From Saccharopolyspora sp. NFXS83 (GTDB lineage: Bacteria > Actinomycetota > Actinomycetes > Mycobacteriales > Pseudonocardiaceae), in assembly GCF_026241095.1 (NCBI RefSeq), contig NZ_JAPFGB010000038.1, positions 1 to 59,199 on the forward strand: 59,199 nt of DNA, in the 5' to 3' direction. The translations under genes were made by a program, and so were the position numbers. Position 1 is the stretch's first letter. The number at the start of each line of letters is the position of its first letter. Positions 8,681 to 16,843 of this stretch are shown here, one piece after another. The notes beneath the pieces are model-generated. The model saw only the letters and a list, made by a program, of their open reading frames with translations, was not told where the DNA came from and searched no databases.

Positions 8681-9789
8681 GCCCCAGATGATCCTCCGGA
8701 CACCGGGTGGATGGCTACTTCGGCGGCCTTAACCACGAAAAACACGTCATCACCTGCGGACATCCCCAGGTCGGCGACGGCGGCGGGGGTCACGTCGGCC
8801 GCCAGCACCACCGGATCCGGCGTGCGCGTCTCGGCGCGCAACCGCACCACGTCACCGCGCGGCTCCAGCGCGTTGATCCGCACCGGCACGGCGTTGCGCG
8901 GGCTGGCGTGCGGGCGGTCCCGGTGCACGGCCACCGCCGACGGCGAGAACACCGCCGCCGCCTGCTCCCCCGGTTCCAGCTTCCCCGGCTCCAGATCCTC
9001 CGCGGTGCGGCCGGTGACGGGGATGCCCGCGAAGACGAGCCCGCCGTCGGAGGCGGCGCCGGTGAGCAGGTTGAGCCCGGCGATGCGGGCCGTGAACGCC
9101 GCCGCCGGCCGGGTCAGCACCCGGCGCGTCGGCCCTTGCTCGATGATCCGCCCGTCCACCAGCACCGCGACCCGGTCGGCCAGCACCACGGCGTCGAGCA
9201 CGTCGTGGGTGACCAGCACCGTCGGCTGCCGCTGCTCCCGCAGCACCCGGTGCAGCAGGCCGCGCACGGCGGGCGCGGCGTCCACGTCCAGCGCGGCCAG
9301 CGGCTCGTCCAGCAGCAGCAGGCTCGGCGAGGCCGCCAGCGCGCGGGCCAGCGCGACGCGCTGCGCCTGACCACCGGACAGCTGCGCCGGTCGGCGCTCG
9401 GCGAACTCGGCCGCGTCCACCTCGACCAGCCAGCGGCGAGCCGTCTCCCGCGCCGCGGCCTTGCCCGCACCTGCGGCGCGGGGGCCGAACGCCACGTTCT
9501 CCAGCACCGACATGCGGGGGAACAGCAAGGCGTTCTGCGCCAGCAGTCCGACGCGCCGCCGGTGCGTCGGCACGTGCTCGGACCGCTCGGTGTCGCACCA
9601 GACGTGCTCGTCCAGACCCACCCGGCCGCGGTCCGGGACGAGCAGGCCCGACAGCACCGACAGCAAGGTCGACTTGCCCGCGCCGTTGGGGCCGAGCACC
9701 GCCAGCACCTCCCCCGGCTTCACCGCCAGCTCGGCGCCGAGGGTGAACTCGGGGCGGGCGAACTCGATGCGGGCGTGCAGGCCGGTCAC
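8677..9789 (-). CDS. modC: Molybdate ABC transporter ATP-binding protein
   Basis: The 370-aa ATPase has Walker A GPNGAGKST (residues 33-41), a Q-loop LLAQNALLFP, the ABC signature LSGGQAQRVALARAL, Walker B LLLDEPLAALD and the switch His in VLVTHD. The C-terminal third is a TOBE/molybdate-binding domain, as expected for ModC. The GTG at 9789 overlaps the modB stop (GTGA), and the end overlaps the HAD-IIA start, so three genes are translationally coupled. It energises ModB for molybdate (or tungstate) import. Confidence 0.93.
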   Translation of the reverse strand: MTGLHARIEFARPEFTLGAELAVKPGEVLAVLGPNGAGKSTLLSVLSGLLVPDRGRVGLDEHVWCDTERSEHVPTHRRRVGLLAQNALLFPRMSVLENVAFGPRAAGAGKAAARETARRWLVEVDAAEFAERRPAQLSGGQAQRVALARALAASPSLLLLDEPLAALDVDAAPAVRGLLHRVLREQRQPTVLVTHDVLDAVVLADRVAVLVDGRIIEQGPTRRVLTRPAAAFTARIAGLNLLTGAASDGGLVFAGIPVTGRTAEDLEPGKLEPGEQAAAVFSPSAVAVHRDRPHASPRNAVPVRINALEPRGDVVRLRAETRTPDPVVLAADVTPAAVADLGMSAGDDVFFVVKAAEVAIHPVSGGSSGA

Positions 9790-10595
9790 GCGCGTCCCTC
9801 CACTGCCTTCGTCCCCGCCAGGCCGATCACCAGCAGGGCCAGCACCACCAGCAGCAACGACATCGCCACGGCGGCATCCACATCGGACTGCGCCGTGGTG
9901 TAGATGGCCAGCGGCAACGTGCGGGTGGTGCCCTGCAGGCTGCCCGCGAACGTGATCGTCGCGCCGAACTCGCCCAGCGCGCGGGCGAACGTGAGCACCA
10001 CGCTCGACCCCAGCGCGGGCAACAGCATCGGCACCGTGACCCGCCGGAACGTCAGCCACGGGCCCGCGCCCAGCGTCGCCGCCACCTGCTCGTAGCGGGC
10101 GTCGGCCGAGCGCAACGCGCCCTCCAGCCCCACCACCAGGAACGGCATCGCCACGAACGTCTGCGCCAGCACCACCGCCGCCGTCGTGTAGGGCAGCCGG
10201 AGGCCCGCGTCGTCGAGCAATCCGCCCAGCGGACCCGTCCGGCCGAGCAGGTACAGCAGGGCCAGCCCGCCCACGACCGGCGGCAGCACCAGCGGGAGCA
10301 GCACCACCGCCCGCAGCACCCGCACCCCGCGCAGCCGCGCCCGCGCCAGCACCACCGCCAGCGGGCCGCCGAACACCAGCGACAACGCGGTCGCCACCAG
10401 CGAGGTGCGCACCGACAGGTCCAGCGCGTCCACCGCGGCCGAACTCGTCAGCAGCGCGGGCAGCCGCGCCGGGTCGACGCGGGTGAGCAGGCCGAGCACC
10501 GGCAGCACGATCAGCGCCAGCGCGAACGCGGCGGGCACCCACAGCACGGCGGGAAAACCCGCCGAGGGCGCGCGCCGCATCCCGTTCCGCCTCAT
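9786..10595 (-). CDS. modB: Molybdate ABC transporter permease
   Basis: The 269-aa protein has five to six membrane helices and the binding-protein-dependent permease loop (VAATLGAGPWLTFRRVTVPM) that docks to ModC. LPLVLPPVVGGLALL and ALGEFGATITFAG are typical of ModB/CysT permeases. The ATG at 10595 overlaps the modA stop (ATGA); a second ATG five codons later is possible. It is the middle gene of modABC. Confidence 0.92.
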   Translation of the reverse strand: MRRNGMRRAPSAGFPAVLWVPAAFALALIVLPVLGLLTRVDPARLPALLTSSAAVDALDLSVRTSLVATALSLVFGGPLAVVLARARLRGVRVLRAVVLLPLVLPPVVGGLALLYLLGRTGPLGGLLDDAGLRLPYTTAAVVLAQTFVAMPFLVVGLEGALRSADARYEQVAATLGAGPWLTFRRVTVPMLLPALGSSVVLTFARALGEFGATITFAGSLQGTTRTLPLAIYTTAQSDVDAAVAMSLLLVVLALLVIGLAGTKAVEGRA

Positions 10596-11356
10596 TCGGT
10601 GCCGAAACCGTGCGCCGTCAGCACTTCCTCGCCGACCGGACCGCGCACGTAGTCCAGGAACCGCGCCCCCAGCTCCGGCTCCGGAGCGTCCTTGAGCGAG
10701 GCGATCGGGTAGTCGTTGATCGCGCGCTGCGCCTCCGGGAAGTCCACGGCCTGCACCTGGCCGGCGGCGGCCTTCGCGTCCGTGACGTAGACCAGCCCGG
10801 CGTCGGCCTCGCCCGCGGTGACCTTGCGCAGCACCGACTTGACGTCGTTCTCCTCGCTGGCCGCGTTGATCCGCAGCCCGGCCGCCTGCTCCACGGTCCG
10901 CGCCGCCGAACCGCACGGGACCTGCGGCGCGCACTGCACGACGAGCCTGCCCGGCGCGTTGAGGTCGGCCAGCGAGGCGATGTGCTCGGGATTGCCCTTG
11001 GGCACCGCGATCGTCAGCTCGTTCGTGGCGAACACCTGCGGCTCGCCACCGGTCACGCCCGCCGCGGTCGCCTTGGCCATGTTCTTGCCGTCCGCCGAGG
11101 CGAACACGTCGGCCCGGCGCCCCTGGGTGAGCTGCTCGACCAGCGTGGACGAACCCGCGTAGTCCAGCTGCACCCGCACCCCCGGGTTCTCCGCCTCGAA
11201 CCGGCCCGCGAGCTCGTCGAAGGACTCCGTGAGCGAGGCCGCGGCGAGCACCGTGACCGTCCGCTCGCCCTGCGCCTGCTCCGCACCGCCCGTCGAACAC
11301 CCGGCCAGTAACAGCGTGAACCCGGCGAATGCCGCGACAACTCTGGGTTTGACCAC
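10592..11356 (-). CDS. modA: Molybdate-binding lipoprotein
   Basis: The 254-aa protein has a lipoprotein signal peptide with lipobox LLAGC (Cys20) and a type 2 periplasmic-binding fold: VTVLAAASLTESFDEL, the oxyanion-contacting YAGSSTLVEQL, ADVFASAD and the C-terminal INDYPIA segment typical of ModA. It captures molybdate outside the membrane. The GTG at 11356 has GGGAGG upstream. It is the first transporter gene and starts one base downstream of the TOBE-protein stop. Confidence 0.93.
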   Translation of the reverse strand: MVKPRVVAAFAGFTLLLAGCSTGGAEQAQGERTVTVLAAASLTESFDELAGRFEAENPGVRVQLDYAGSSTLVEQLTQGRRADVFASADGKNMAKATAAGVTGGEPQVFATNELTIAVPKGNPEHIASLADLNAPGRLVVQCAPQVPCGSAARTVEQAAGLRINAASEENDVKSVLRKVTAGEADAGLVYVTDAKAAAGQVQAVDFPEAQRAINDYPIASLKDAPEPELGARFLDYVRGPVGEEVLTAHGFGTE

Positions 11357-11357
11357 G

Positions 11358-11756
11358 TCAACCTCCCGGCGTCTCCACCACGACGGCGGTCGATTTGACC
11401 ACCGCCACCGCCAGCACTCCCGGTTCGAGCCCCAGCTCCCGCACGGCCTCGGTGCTCATCAGCGACACCACCCGGTGCGGGCCGCACTGCAACTCGACCT
11501 GGGACATCACCCGGTCCGAGACGACCTCGGTGACCAGCCCGACCCAGCGGTTGCGGGCCGACCTGCCCACCCCGGAGGGGTCCGGCACGGCACGCGCCTG
11601 GTCGCGGGCGAACTCGGCCAGGTCGGCGCCGTCCACGACGAGGCGGCCGGAGCCGTCGCGCTCGGTGGGCAGCTGACCGCCGTCGGCCCAGCGGCGCACG
11701 GTGTCGTCGCTGACGCCGAGCAGTCCGGCGGCTTCGGAAATCCGGTAGTGCGGCAC
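11358..11756 (-). CDS. HTH and TOBE-domain molybdate-responsive regulator or binding protein
   Basis: The 132-aa product has an excisionase/MerR-like helix-turn-helix at the N terminus (HYRISEAAGLLGVSDDTVRRW) and a single TOBE (mop-like) molybdate-binding domain at the C terminus (RNRWVGLVTEVVSDRVMSQV, then GLEPGVLAVAVVKSTAVVVE). This layout suggests a ModE-like sensor that represses modABC when molybdate is abundant. That role is inference. The start is uncertain; GTG at 11756 gives a clean HTH start. It leads the modABC operon. Confidence 0.85.
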   Translation of the reverse strand: MPHYRISEAAGLLGVSDDTVRRWADGGQLPTERDGSGRLVVDGADLAEFARDQARAVPDPSGVGRSARNRWVGLVTEVVSDRVMSQVELQCGPHRVVSLMSTEAVRELGLEPGVLAVAVVKSTAVVVETPGG

Positions 11757-11927
11757 AGTCGAGCAGATTACTGCCGCAATCGCGGCGGAGACAGTGTCAT
11801 CGAACACGCAACTGCGGTCCTTATGACGATCCGGTGTGGATTTCTGCAGGTGAGAATCCGCTGCGGCAGCGCGATAAAGCTCCCGCGACGATCGAAATAC
11901 CCTTCCGGGCAGGGTTAGGCTCGAACG

Positions 11928-12986
11928 GTGACCGCAGTGGACCTGGGCATCCCGGCCGTGCGCCCCGCGACCGACACGTCGACCCGTCCGGACACCCCGG
12001 CCTTGATCGACCGATTCGGCCGCGTGGCCACCGACCTCCGCGTTTCCTTGATCGACAAGTGCAACCTGCGCTGCACCTACTGCATGCCCGCCGAGGGGCT
12101 GCCGTGGCTGAAGCGCCAGGAGATGCTCGACACCGAGGAGATGAACCGGCTCATCCGGATCGCCGTGGAGACCCTCGGGGTCACCAACGTGCGGTTCACC
12201 GGCGGCGAGCCGCTGCTGCGCCAGGACCTGGTGGACGTCATCGGCGCCACCAGCGCGCTGACCGGGAACCCGAAGACCTCCTTGACCACCAACGGGATCA
12301 ACCTGCGCCGCTACGCCGACGCGCTGGTCGAGGCCGGACTGGACCGGGTCAACGTCTCGCTGGACACCCTGCGCGCCGACACCTTCCACGAGCTGACCCG
12401 CCGGGACCGCTTCGACGACGTGCTCGACGGGCTCGCCGCGGCGAAGGCGACCGGGCTGGAACCGGTCAAGGTGAACGCGGTGCTGCTGCGCGGCGTGAAC
12501 GACGACGAAGCGGGCGACCTGCTGCGGTTCTGCCTGGCCGAGGGCTACCAGCTGCGGTTCATCGAGCAGATGCCGCTGGATCCGCAGCACGGCTGGGACC
12601 GCGAACAGATGATCACCGCGGACGAGATCCTGGAGCGGCTGGGCGAGGAGTTCACCCTCACCCCGCACGTCGCCGAGCGCGGCTCCGCCCCCGCCGAGCG
12701 CTGGCTGGTGGACGGCGGTCCGGGCACCGTCGGCGTGATCGGCTCGGTGACGCGGCCGTTCTGCGCGGCCTGCGACCGCACCCGGCTCACCGCCGACGGG
12801 CAGCTGCGGTCCTGCCTGTTCTCCACCACCGAGACCGATCTGCGCGGCCCGCTGCGCGACGGCGCCGGGGACGACGAACTGGCCCGGCTGTGGCAGGAGA
12901 CGATGTGGGCCAAGAAGGCCGGGCACGGGATGGACGACGACGGGTTCGCCCAGCCTTCCCGCCCGATGAGCGCGATCGGAGGCTGA
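11928..12986 (+). CDS. moaA: GTP 3',8-cyclase (molybdenum cofactor step 1)
   Basis: The 352-aa radical-SAM enzyme has the N-terminal CNLRCTYC cluster (C45, C49, C52) that binds the SAM cluster, a second cysteine set for the GTP-binding 4Fe-4S cluster (FCAACDRTRL and LRSC) and the conserved C-terminal SAIGG tail, whose Gly-Gly is needed in MoaA. It converts GTP to 3',8-cyclo-GTP, which MoaC then turns into cPMP. The GTG start is at 11928. moaD follows after 6 nt. The 171-bp space upstream holds the promoters of this gene and the divergent TOBE regulator. Confidence 0.95.
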   Translation: MTAVDLGIPAVRPATDTSTRPDTPALIDRFGRVATDLRVSLIDKCNLRCTYCMPAEGLPWLKRQEMLDTEEMNRLIRIAVETLGVTNVRFTGGEPLLRQDLVDVIGATSALTGNPKTSLTTNGINLRRYADALVEAGLDRVNVSLDTLRADTFHELTRRDRFDDVLDGLAAAKATGLEPVKVNAVLLRGVNDDEAGDLLRFCLAEGYQLRFIEQMPLDPQHGWDREQMITADEILERLGEEFTLTPHVAERGSAPAERWLVDGGPGTVGVIGSVTRPFCAACDRTRLTADGQLRSCLFSTTETDLRGPLRDGAGDDELARLWQETMWAKKAGHGMDDDGFAQPSRPMSAIGG

Positions 12987-12992
12987 CCAGCC

Positions 12993-13289
12993 ATGACGGT
13001 GCAGTTCGACGGCGCCCCGACCGCGCTGGCGGTGCGGGTGCGCTACTTCGCCGGCGCCAGGGCCGCGGCGGGCGTGACCGAGGAGACCTTGTGCGTCTCC
13101 GCCGGTTCGCCGGGCCCAGTGCGGGCCTCCGACGTGATCGACGCGGTGCTCGCCGCGCACGACGAGCGGCTGGCGAACGTCGTTCCCGCCTGCAGCTTCC
13201 TGCTCAACGGGGTCGCGGTGCGCGACCGCTCGACCTCGGTCGATGACGGCGATGAGCTGGACGTGCTGCCGCCGTTCGCGGGTGGCTGA
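12993..13289 (+). CDS. moaD: Molybdopterin synthase small subunit
   Basis: The 98-aa ubiquitin-like MoaD/ThiS protein ends in PPFAGG; the C-terminal Gly-Gly becomes the thiocarboxylate that donates sulfur to cPMP. VRYFAGARAAAG at the start and SFLLNGVAVRD and DGDELDVLPP in the second half fit the family. It pairs with the MoaE half of the fusion protein at 15247-16203. It lies in an operon with moaA. Confidence 0.93.
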   Translation: MTVQFDGAPTALAVRVRYFAGARAAAGVTEETLCVSAGSPGPVRASDVIDAVLAAHDERLANVVPACSFLLNGVAVRDRSTSVDDGDELDVLPPFAGG

Positions 13290-13766
13290 ACGGCTGCGGC
13301 GATCGAGTTCTCTCCTTATTGATCCGCCCGCGCAGGCGCGCGTGCGCGAATACAACACTCCCCGGCGTGTCTGACACACTCCCCCGGGTGACTTCTCGGT
13401 GTGCGTTCGAGTGACTCCGCGCCGAGGTTCAGGGACCCGTCCGGCGACCGTCTCTTGATCTTCGAACCGGTCCCGCCGCCCCCTTCCCGATCTCATCGAC
13501 TCGATCACTCGACCGAGGTCAACATTGACTCAGCGTCACATCAGTTGATCAGTGCGTGATCGCGAGATCCCGCCGATCCACGCCTGATCCCGACTCGATT
13601 CAGAGCGCTTCGGAAGTGACGAGCACTCAACGACGAGGTTTCCGGGGCACTGAAGAGGTGAGCCACGCCTCACTGACGGTGATCGATCTCAGCCCGGAAA
13701 CGACTTGATAACGACGCCCTGATCAGCAAAAACGATCGAGATCGGACACCCCCGAGTCATCGTTAC
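13290..13766. other. Long non-coding space upstream of rpf
   Basis: No gene is visible in these 477 bases, and local base composition is less GC-biased than the genes. One imperfect fold is present: GTTTCCGGG (13638-13646) pairs with CCCGGAAAC (13693-13701) and encloses a short GTGAG/CTCAC stem. It could terminate moaAD or be part of the rpf control region; nothing decides which. Confidence 0.45.
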
Positions 13767-13782
13767 TGTGACGACCGTCACA
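13767..13782. promoter_or_regulatory. CRP/FNR-type operator upstream of rpf
   Basis: The sequence TGTGACGACCGTCACA is a perfect match to the TGTGA-N6-TCACA palindrome recognised by actinobacterial CRP/GlxR regulators. It lies about 90 bp upstream of the riboswitch. CRP (Rv3676) control of rpfA is known in M. tuberculosis, so the site is plausible here; the transcription start is not located. Confidence 0.75.
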
Positions 13783-13865
13783 TATGCTCAGATTTCCGCT
13801 TCGGCGATCGGTTACGTAGTGTCGCTCTCCGGTCGGCCCCGAACCGATCAGCAAGGACCACGGAA

Positions 13866-14040
13866 GCCCGCAGCGCCGAACCCTGTCCGGCGGGCTTCTC
13901 ACCCCCGAAAGAACACACCGGACAGGGGCGGGGGAACCACCACTGGGCGCCCCGAACGCCCTAGGGGTGAAGCCGGCTCCCGAGCCGGCCGGGCTGCCTC
14001 TCAGCCCGAACCCGACAGCTCACCTCGCAAGCGCGGCAGG
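13866..14040 (+). promoter_or_regulatory. ydaO-yuaA (cyclic di-AMP) riboswitch in the rpf leader
   Basis: Conserved blocks of the c-di-AMP riboswitch appear in order: GAACCCTGTCCGG pairing with CCGGACAGGGGCGGGGGAAC, then CTAGGGGTGAAGCCGGC, then GAACCCGACAGCTCACCTCG and GCAAGCGCGGC just before the ribosome site. In actinomycetes this class commonly precedes cell-wall hydrolase genes such as rpf and represses them when c-di-AMP is high. The 94-aa frame reading across this region (13768-14052) is not a gene. Confidence 0.92.
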
Positions 14041-14048
14041 AGAGGGAA

Positions 14049-14675
14049 ATGACTCGCTACGAAGGCAAGCACCGCAAACCTTCCACCGCCGGCATCGCCC
14101 GCAACGCCGCCCGGCTGGCCATCGCCGGTGCCGTGGTCGCCGCCCCGATCGCGATCGCTGCACCCGCCAACGCCGCTGACTGGGACAAGCTCGCGCAGTG
14201 CGAGAGCAGCGGGAACTGGAGCGCCAACACCGGCAACGGCTTCTCCGGCGGCCTCCAGTTCACCCCGTCCACCTGGGCCGCGTACGGCGGCACGCAGTAC
14301 GCGTCGAACGCCAAGGACGCCAGCCGCGAAGAGCAGATCGCCGTCGCCGAGAAGGTCCTCGCCTCGCAGGGCTCCGGCGCCTGGCCCGGCTGCACCTCGA
14401 AGACCAGCTGGACCAGCGGCAGCACCAGCAGCAAGTCGAGCAGCTCGGAGAAGAGCTCGTCCTCCTCGAAGAAGAGCGAGACGAGCTCCAAGAAGTCCAC
14501 CAAGAAGTCGACCGTGAAGTCCGGCGGTGCCGACTACACGGTGCAGGCCGGTGACACCCTGGGCAAGATCGCCAGCCAGTACGGCGTGAACTACCAGGAC
14601 ATCTTCGAGCGCAACAGCAACGTGCTCAACGACCCGAACATGATCTTCCCGGGTCAGCAGCTCGACATCAAGTGA
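14049..14675 (+). CDS. rpf: Resuscitation-promoting factor (Rpf) with LysM domain
   Basis: The 208-aa secreted peptidoglycan hydrolase has a signal peptide (about residues 1-42, cleavage after APANA) and an Rpf transglycosylase domain (43-117) starting ADWDKLAQCESSGNW, with catalytic Glu52. A Ser/Lys-rich flexible linker (about 118-157) follows, then a C-terminal LysM (about 161-207, YTVQAGDTLGKIASQYGV). Rpfs cleave glycan strands and promote regrowth of dormant cells. The gene sits behind a CRP-type site and a c-di-AMP riboswitch and is followed by a strong hairpin. It lies between moaD and moaE as in mycobacteria (rpfA, Rv0867c), but lacks the long Pro/Ala region of RpfA. Confidence 0.95.
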   Translation: MTRYEGKHRKPSTAGIARNAARLAIAGAVVAAPIAIAAPANAADWDKLAQCESSGNWSANTGNGFSGGLQFTPSTWAAYGGTQYASNAKDASREEQIAVAEKVLASQGSGAWPGCTSKTSWTSGSTSSKSSSSEKSSSSSKKSETSSKKSTKKSTVKSGGADYTVQAGDTLGKIASQYGVNYQDIFERNSNVLNDPNMIFPGQQLDIK

Positions 14676-14756
14676 TCATCCGGCCAGGTCGATGACCTGG
14701 CGTGGAGTCCGTAGTCCGGCCCGTTCCCCCGTGCGGGCCGGCTCGACTCCCAGACC

Positions 14757-14792
14757 CGGGACCCTGCCGCCTCCCCCAGCGGCAGGGTCCCG
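14757..14792 (+). terminator. Rho-independent terminator of rpf
   Basis: The perfect 14-bp stem CGGGACCCTGCCGC / GCGGCAGGGTCCCG with a CTCCCCCA loop is followed by TTTCACTTT. It lies about 80 bp after the rpf stop. Confidence 0.8.
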
Positions 14793-14847
14793 TTTCACTT
14801 TCTGGGGGGTCGGGGCTCGTTTTGCTTGGGTGGTCGTTCAGCGGAAC

Positions 14848-14932
14848 CTCAGCGTCCTTCTCGCTGCGGGATCTTTTTCCCAAGTGGCTCCGCCACGAGG
14901 GAAAAAGCTGTCCTCGCGAGAAGGACGCTGAG
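14848..14932. repeat. 85-bp nested fold-back element, member of a dispersed family
   Basis: Three perfect stems nest one inside another. The outer 17-bp arms are 14848-14864 and 14916-14932 (starting CTCAGCGTCC). The middle 9-bp arms CTTTTTCCC/GGGAAAAAG are 14873-14881 and 14899-14907. The inner GTGGC/GCCAC is 14884-14888 and 14892-14896. The left half (14840-14881) recurs inverted at 1-42 and in related form at 38.86 and 39.09 kb. It carries no ORF and looks like a REP/MITE-type element. Confidence 0.75.
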
Positions 14933-15246
14933 AACCCGCGAGTGACCGAGTTTTCGACGTGGGCTATGCGCTTCGCGCATCCAGGCACGGCCTTCGGCCG
15001 CAAGGCAGGCATCGCTTCGCTCGCCCACTGCACGGCTTCGCCGCAAAGGCACGGCCTTCGGCCGGTCGGCGGGATTGGATTCGCTCGGCCTTCGGCGTTG
15101 GCGGGTTTGAGGGGATAGTGATCGGCGATCGTTGCCTTGTTGAGATCTGGATGTGCCTGGGACGCTCAAGGACGGCCGTCAGCTAGCTCGAAAGCGACGC
15201 GTGGTCATCCCGGCCTCGGGGCGCCGCACACGACGCAGAGACCGTC
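14933..15246. other. Non-coding mosaic of short palindromic units
   Basis: No gene is seen. GGCACGGCCTTCGGCCG occurs twice (near 14986 and 15050). Related short stems of the form CTTCG...CGAAG fill 14960-15100 (GCTTCGCGC, GCTTCGCTC, GGCTTCGCC, CCTTCGGCC). The last 140 bases before the convergent moaBE gene look unremarkable. Confidence 0.5.
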
Positions 15247-16203
15247 TCAGGGGCAGTTGACCCATTCTTCGGAGGCGTCGGCGAAGACCTGGCGCTTCCA
15301 GATCGGCAGGCGGCGCTTCACCTCGTCGACGAGGTCGGCGCACACCGCGAACGCCTCCTTGCGGTGTTCGGCGGCGACCGCGCAGGCCAGCGCCACATCG
15401 CCGATCCCCAGCAGGCCCACCCGGTGGGCCACGGCCAAAGCCCGGACCCCGTCGTGGCGACCGGCCAGTTCTGCGGCGACCTCCCGGATCACCTCGTCGG
15501 CGCTGGGGTGCCCGACGTATTCGAGCTCGGTGACGCCCCGGCCTCCGTCGTGATCGCGCACCACGCCGCCGAAGGTGACGACCGCGCCCGCGGCCCGGTC
15601 CTCCACCAGCCGCGCCACGTCCTCGACGAGCAGCGGGCGGTCGGCGACCTCGGCGAGCAGCACGGCCGCGTGCCCGCGGGCCGGGTCCGGAGCGGTCTCG
15701 GCGGCCGGGACGACTCCGCCGCCCGGCACGTGGTCACCGCCGTGGAGCTGGTCCACCGCGTGGTCGAGCACGCCGTCGAGCACGCCGAGCCCGTCGGCAA
15801 CCCCGCCGCGCGATCCCGGCAGGTTGACGATCAGCGTCCGCCCGCTCACCCCGGCCACCCCTCGGGACAGCACGGCCGTCGGGACCTGCGGCAGACCCGC
15901 CGCGCGCACCGCGTCGGCCAAACCGGGGATCTGGTGGTCCAGCACCTCGGCGGTGACTTCGGGCGTGCGGTCGGTCGGGTTGATCCCGGTACCGCCGGTC
16001 GTGATCACCACGGTGATCTCGGCGGCCACGGCGTCCCGCAGCGCCCGGCCCACGGGCTCCCCGTCCGGCACGACCACCGGGTCGCCGACCTCGAATCCGC
16101 GCTCGCGCAGCCACTCGACGATGACGGGGCCGGTGCGGTCGGTGTACACGCCTGCCGCGGCGCGGTTCGACGCGGCCACGACACGAGCGGTGCGGGCTGG
16201 CAT
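15247..16203 (-). CDS. MoaB/Mog-MoaE fusion protein (molybdenum cofactor synthesis)
   Basis: The 318-aa bifunctional protein has two parts. Residues about 1-170 are a MoaB/MogA domain: ASNRAAAGVYTDRTGP, the molybdopterin-binding VVITTGGTGINPTDRTPE and IVNLPGSRGG. It adenylates molybdopterin for molybdenum insertion. Residues about 178-318 are MoaE, the large subunit of molybdopterin synthase: GAVVTFGGVVRDHDGGRGV, LEYVGHPSADEVI, VAHRVGLLGIGD, HRKEAFAVC and the catalytic-region lysine in PIWKRQVF. In M. tuberculosis the homologues (mog, moaE2) are separate neighbours. It is 94 bp downstream of moaC on the same strand. Confidence 0.92.
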   Translation of the reverse strand: MPARTARVVAASNRAAAGVYTDRTGPVIVEWLRERGFEVGDPVVVPDGEPVGRALRDAVAAEITVVITTGGTGINPTDRTPEVTAEVLDHQIPGLADAVRAAGLPQVPTAVLSRGVAGVSGRTLIVNLPGSRGGVADGLGVLDGVLDHAVDQLHGGDHVPGGGVVPAAETAPDPARGHAAVLLAEVADRPLLVEDVARLVEDRAAGAVVTFGGVVRDHDGGRGVTELEYVGHPSADEVIREVAAELAGRHDGVRALAVAHRVGLLGIGDVALACAVAAEHRKEAFAVCADLVDEVKRRLPIWKRQVFADASEEWVNCP

Positions 16204-16297
16204 GGGCGGGGCTCCTTGCGGTCGCGGGCAGGCGCGACGGGGACGTCACGTCGCCGCGCCGACTCCAGCCTACGAGCCTCCGCCGACGGCGGGCCGA

Positions 16298-16777
16298 TCA
16301 GTCCTCGCGAACCCAGGTGCCCGTTTTGCCGCCTTCTTTGCGCTCGACGCGGACGGCGTCGAGCACCGCGGCCGGGTCGACCGCTTTGATCATGTCGTGC
16401 AGCGCGAGACCGGCCCCGGTGACGGCGGTCAACGCCTCCATCTCAACGCCGGTCCGGTCGGTGGTGCGCACCGTCGCCGCGATCCGGACCTCCGCGTCGC
16501 CGAGGTCCAGCCGCACCTCCACGCCGGACAGCGCGATCGGATGGCACAGCGGGACGAGGTCCGGCGTCCGCTTCGCCGCCATGATCCCCGCGATCCGCGC
16601 GGTCGCCAGCGCATCGCCCTTGGGCAACCCGTCCCGCCGCACCAGCGCGAGGACTTCGGCGGTGGTGCGCACGACCCCGGTGGCCACGGCGGTCCGGGCG
16701 GTCGCCTCCTTCGCGGAGACGTCGACCATGCGACCCGCCCCCGACTCGTCCACGTGCGTGAGCTCGTCCTGCGCCAT
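16298..16777 (-). CDS. moaC: Cyclic pyranopterin monophosphate synthase
   Basis: The 159-aa MoaC has the family signatures MVDVSAKEATARTAVA, KGDALATARIAGIMAAKRTPDLVPLCHPI and the C-terminal MEALTAVTGAGLALHDMIKAVD with the catalytic KEGGKTG segment. It converts 3',8-cyclo-GTP from MoaA into cPMP, the substrate of the MoaD/MoaE synthase. It heads a probable minus-strand operon with the moaBE fusion, pointing towards the moaAD-rpf block. Confidence 0.95.
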   Translation of the reverse strand: MAQDELTHVDESGAGRMVDVSAKEATARTAVATGVVRTTAEVLALVRRDGLPKGDALATARIAGIMAAKRTPDLVPLCHPIALSGVEVRLDLGDAEVRIAATVRTTDRTGVEMEALTAVTGAGLALHDMIKAVDPAAVLDAVRVERKEGGKTGTWVRED

Positions 16778-16843
16778 ACCTCAGACCTTAGGAGCCCACC
16801 CGGACCCCGCCCGCACAGGGCTCACGACGTGGCGAGTCCGGGG

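Noticed and set aside
13768-14052. 94-codon ORF upstream of rpf
   Set aside because: It lies over the c-di-AMP riboswitch, whose conserved RNA blocks explain the sequence.
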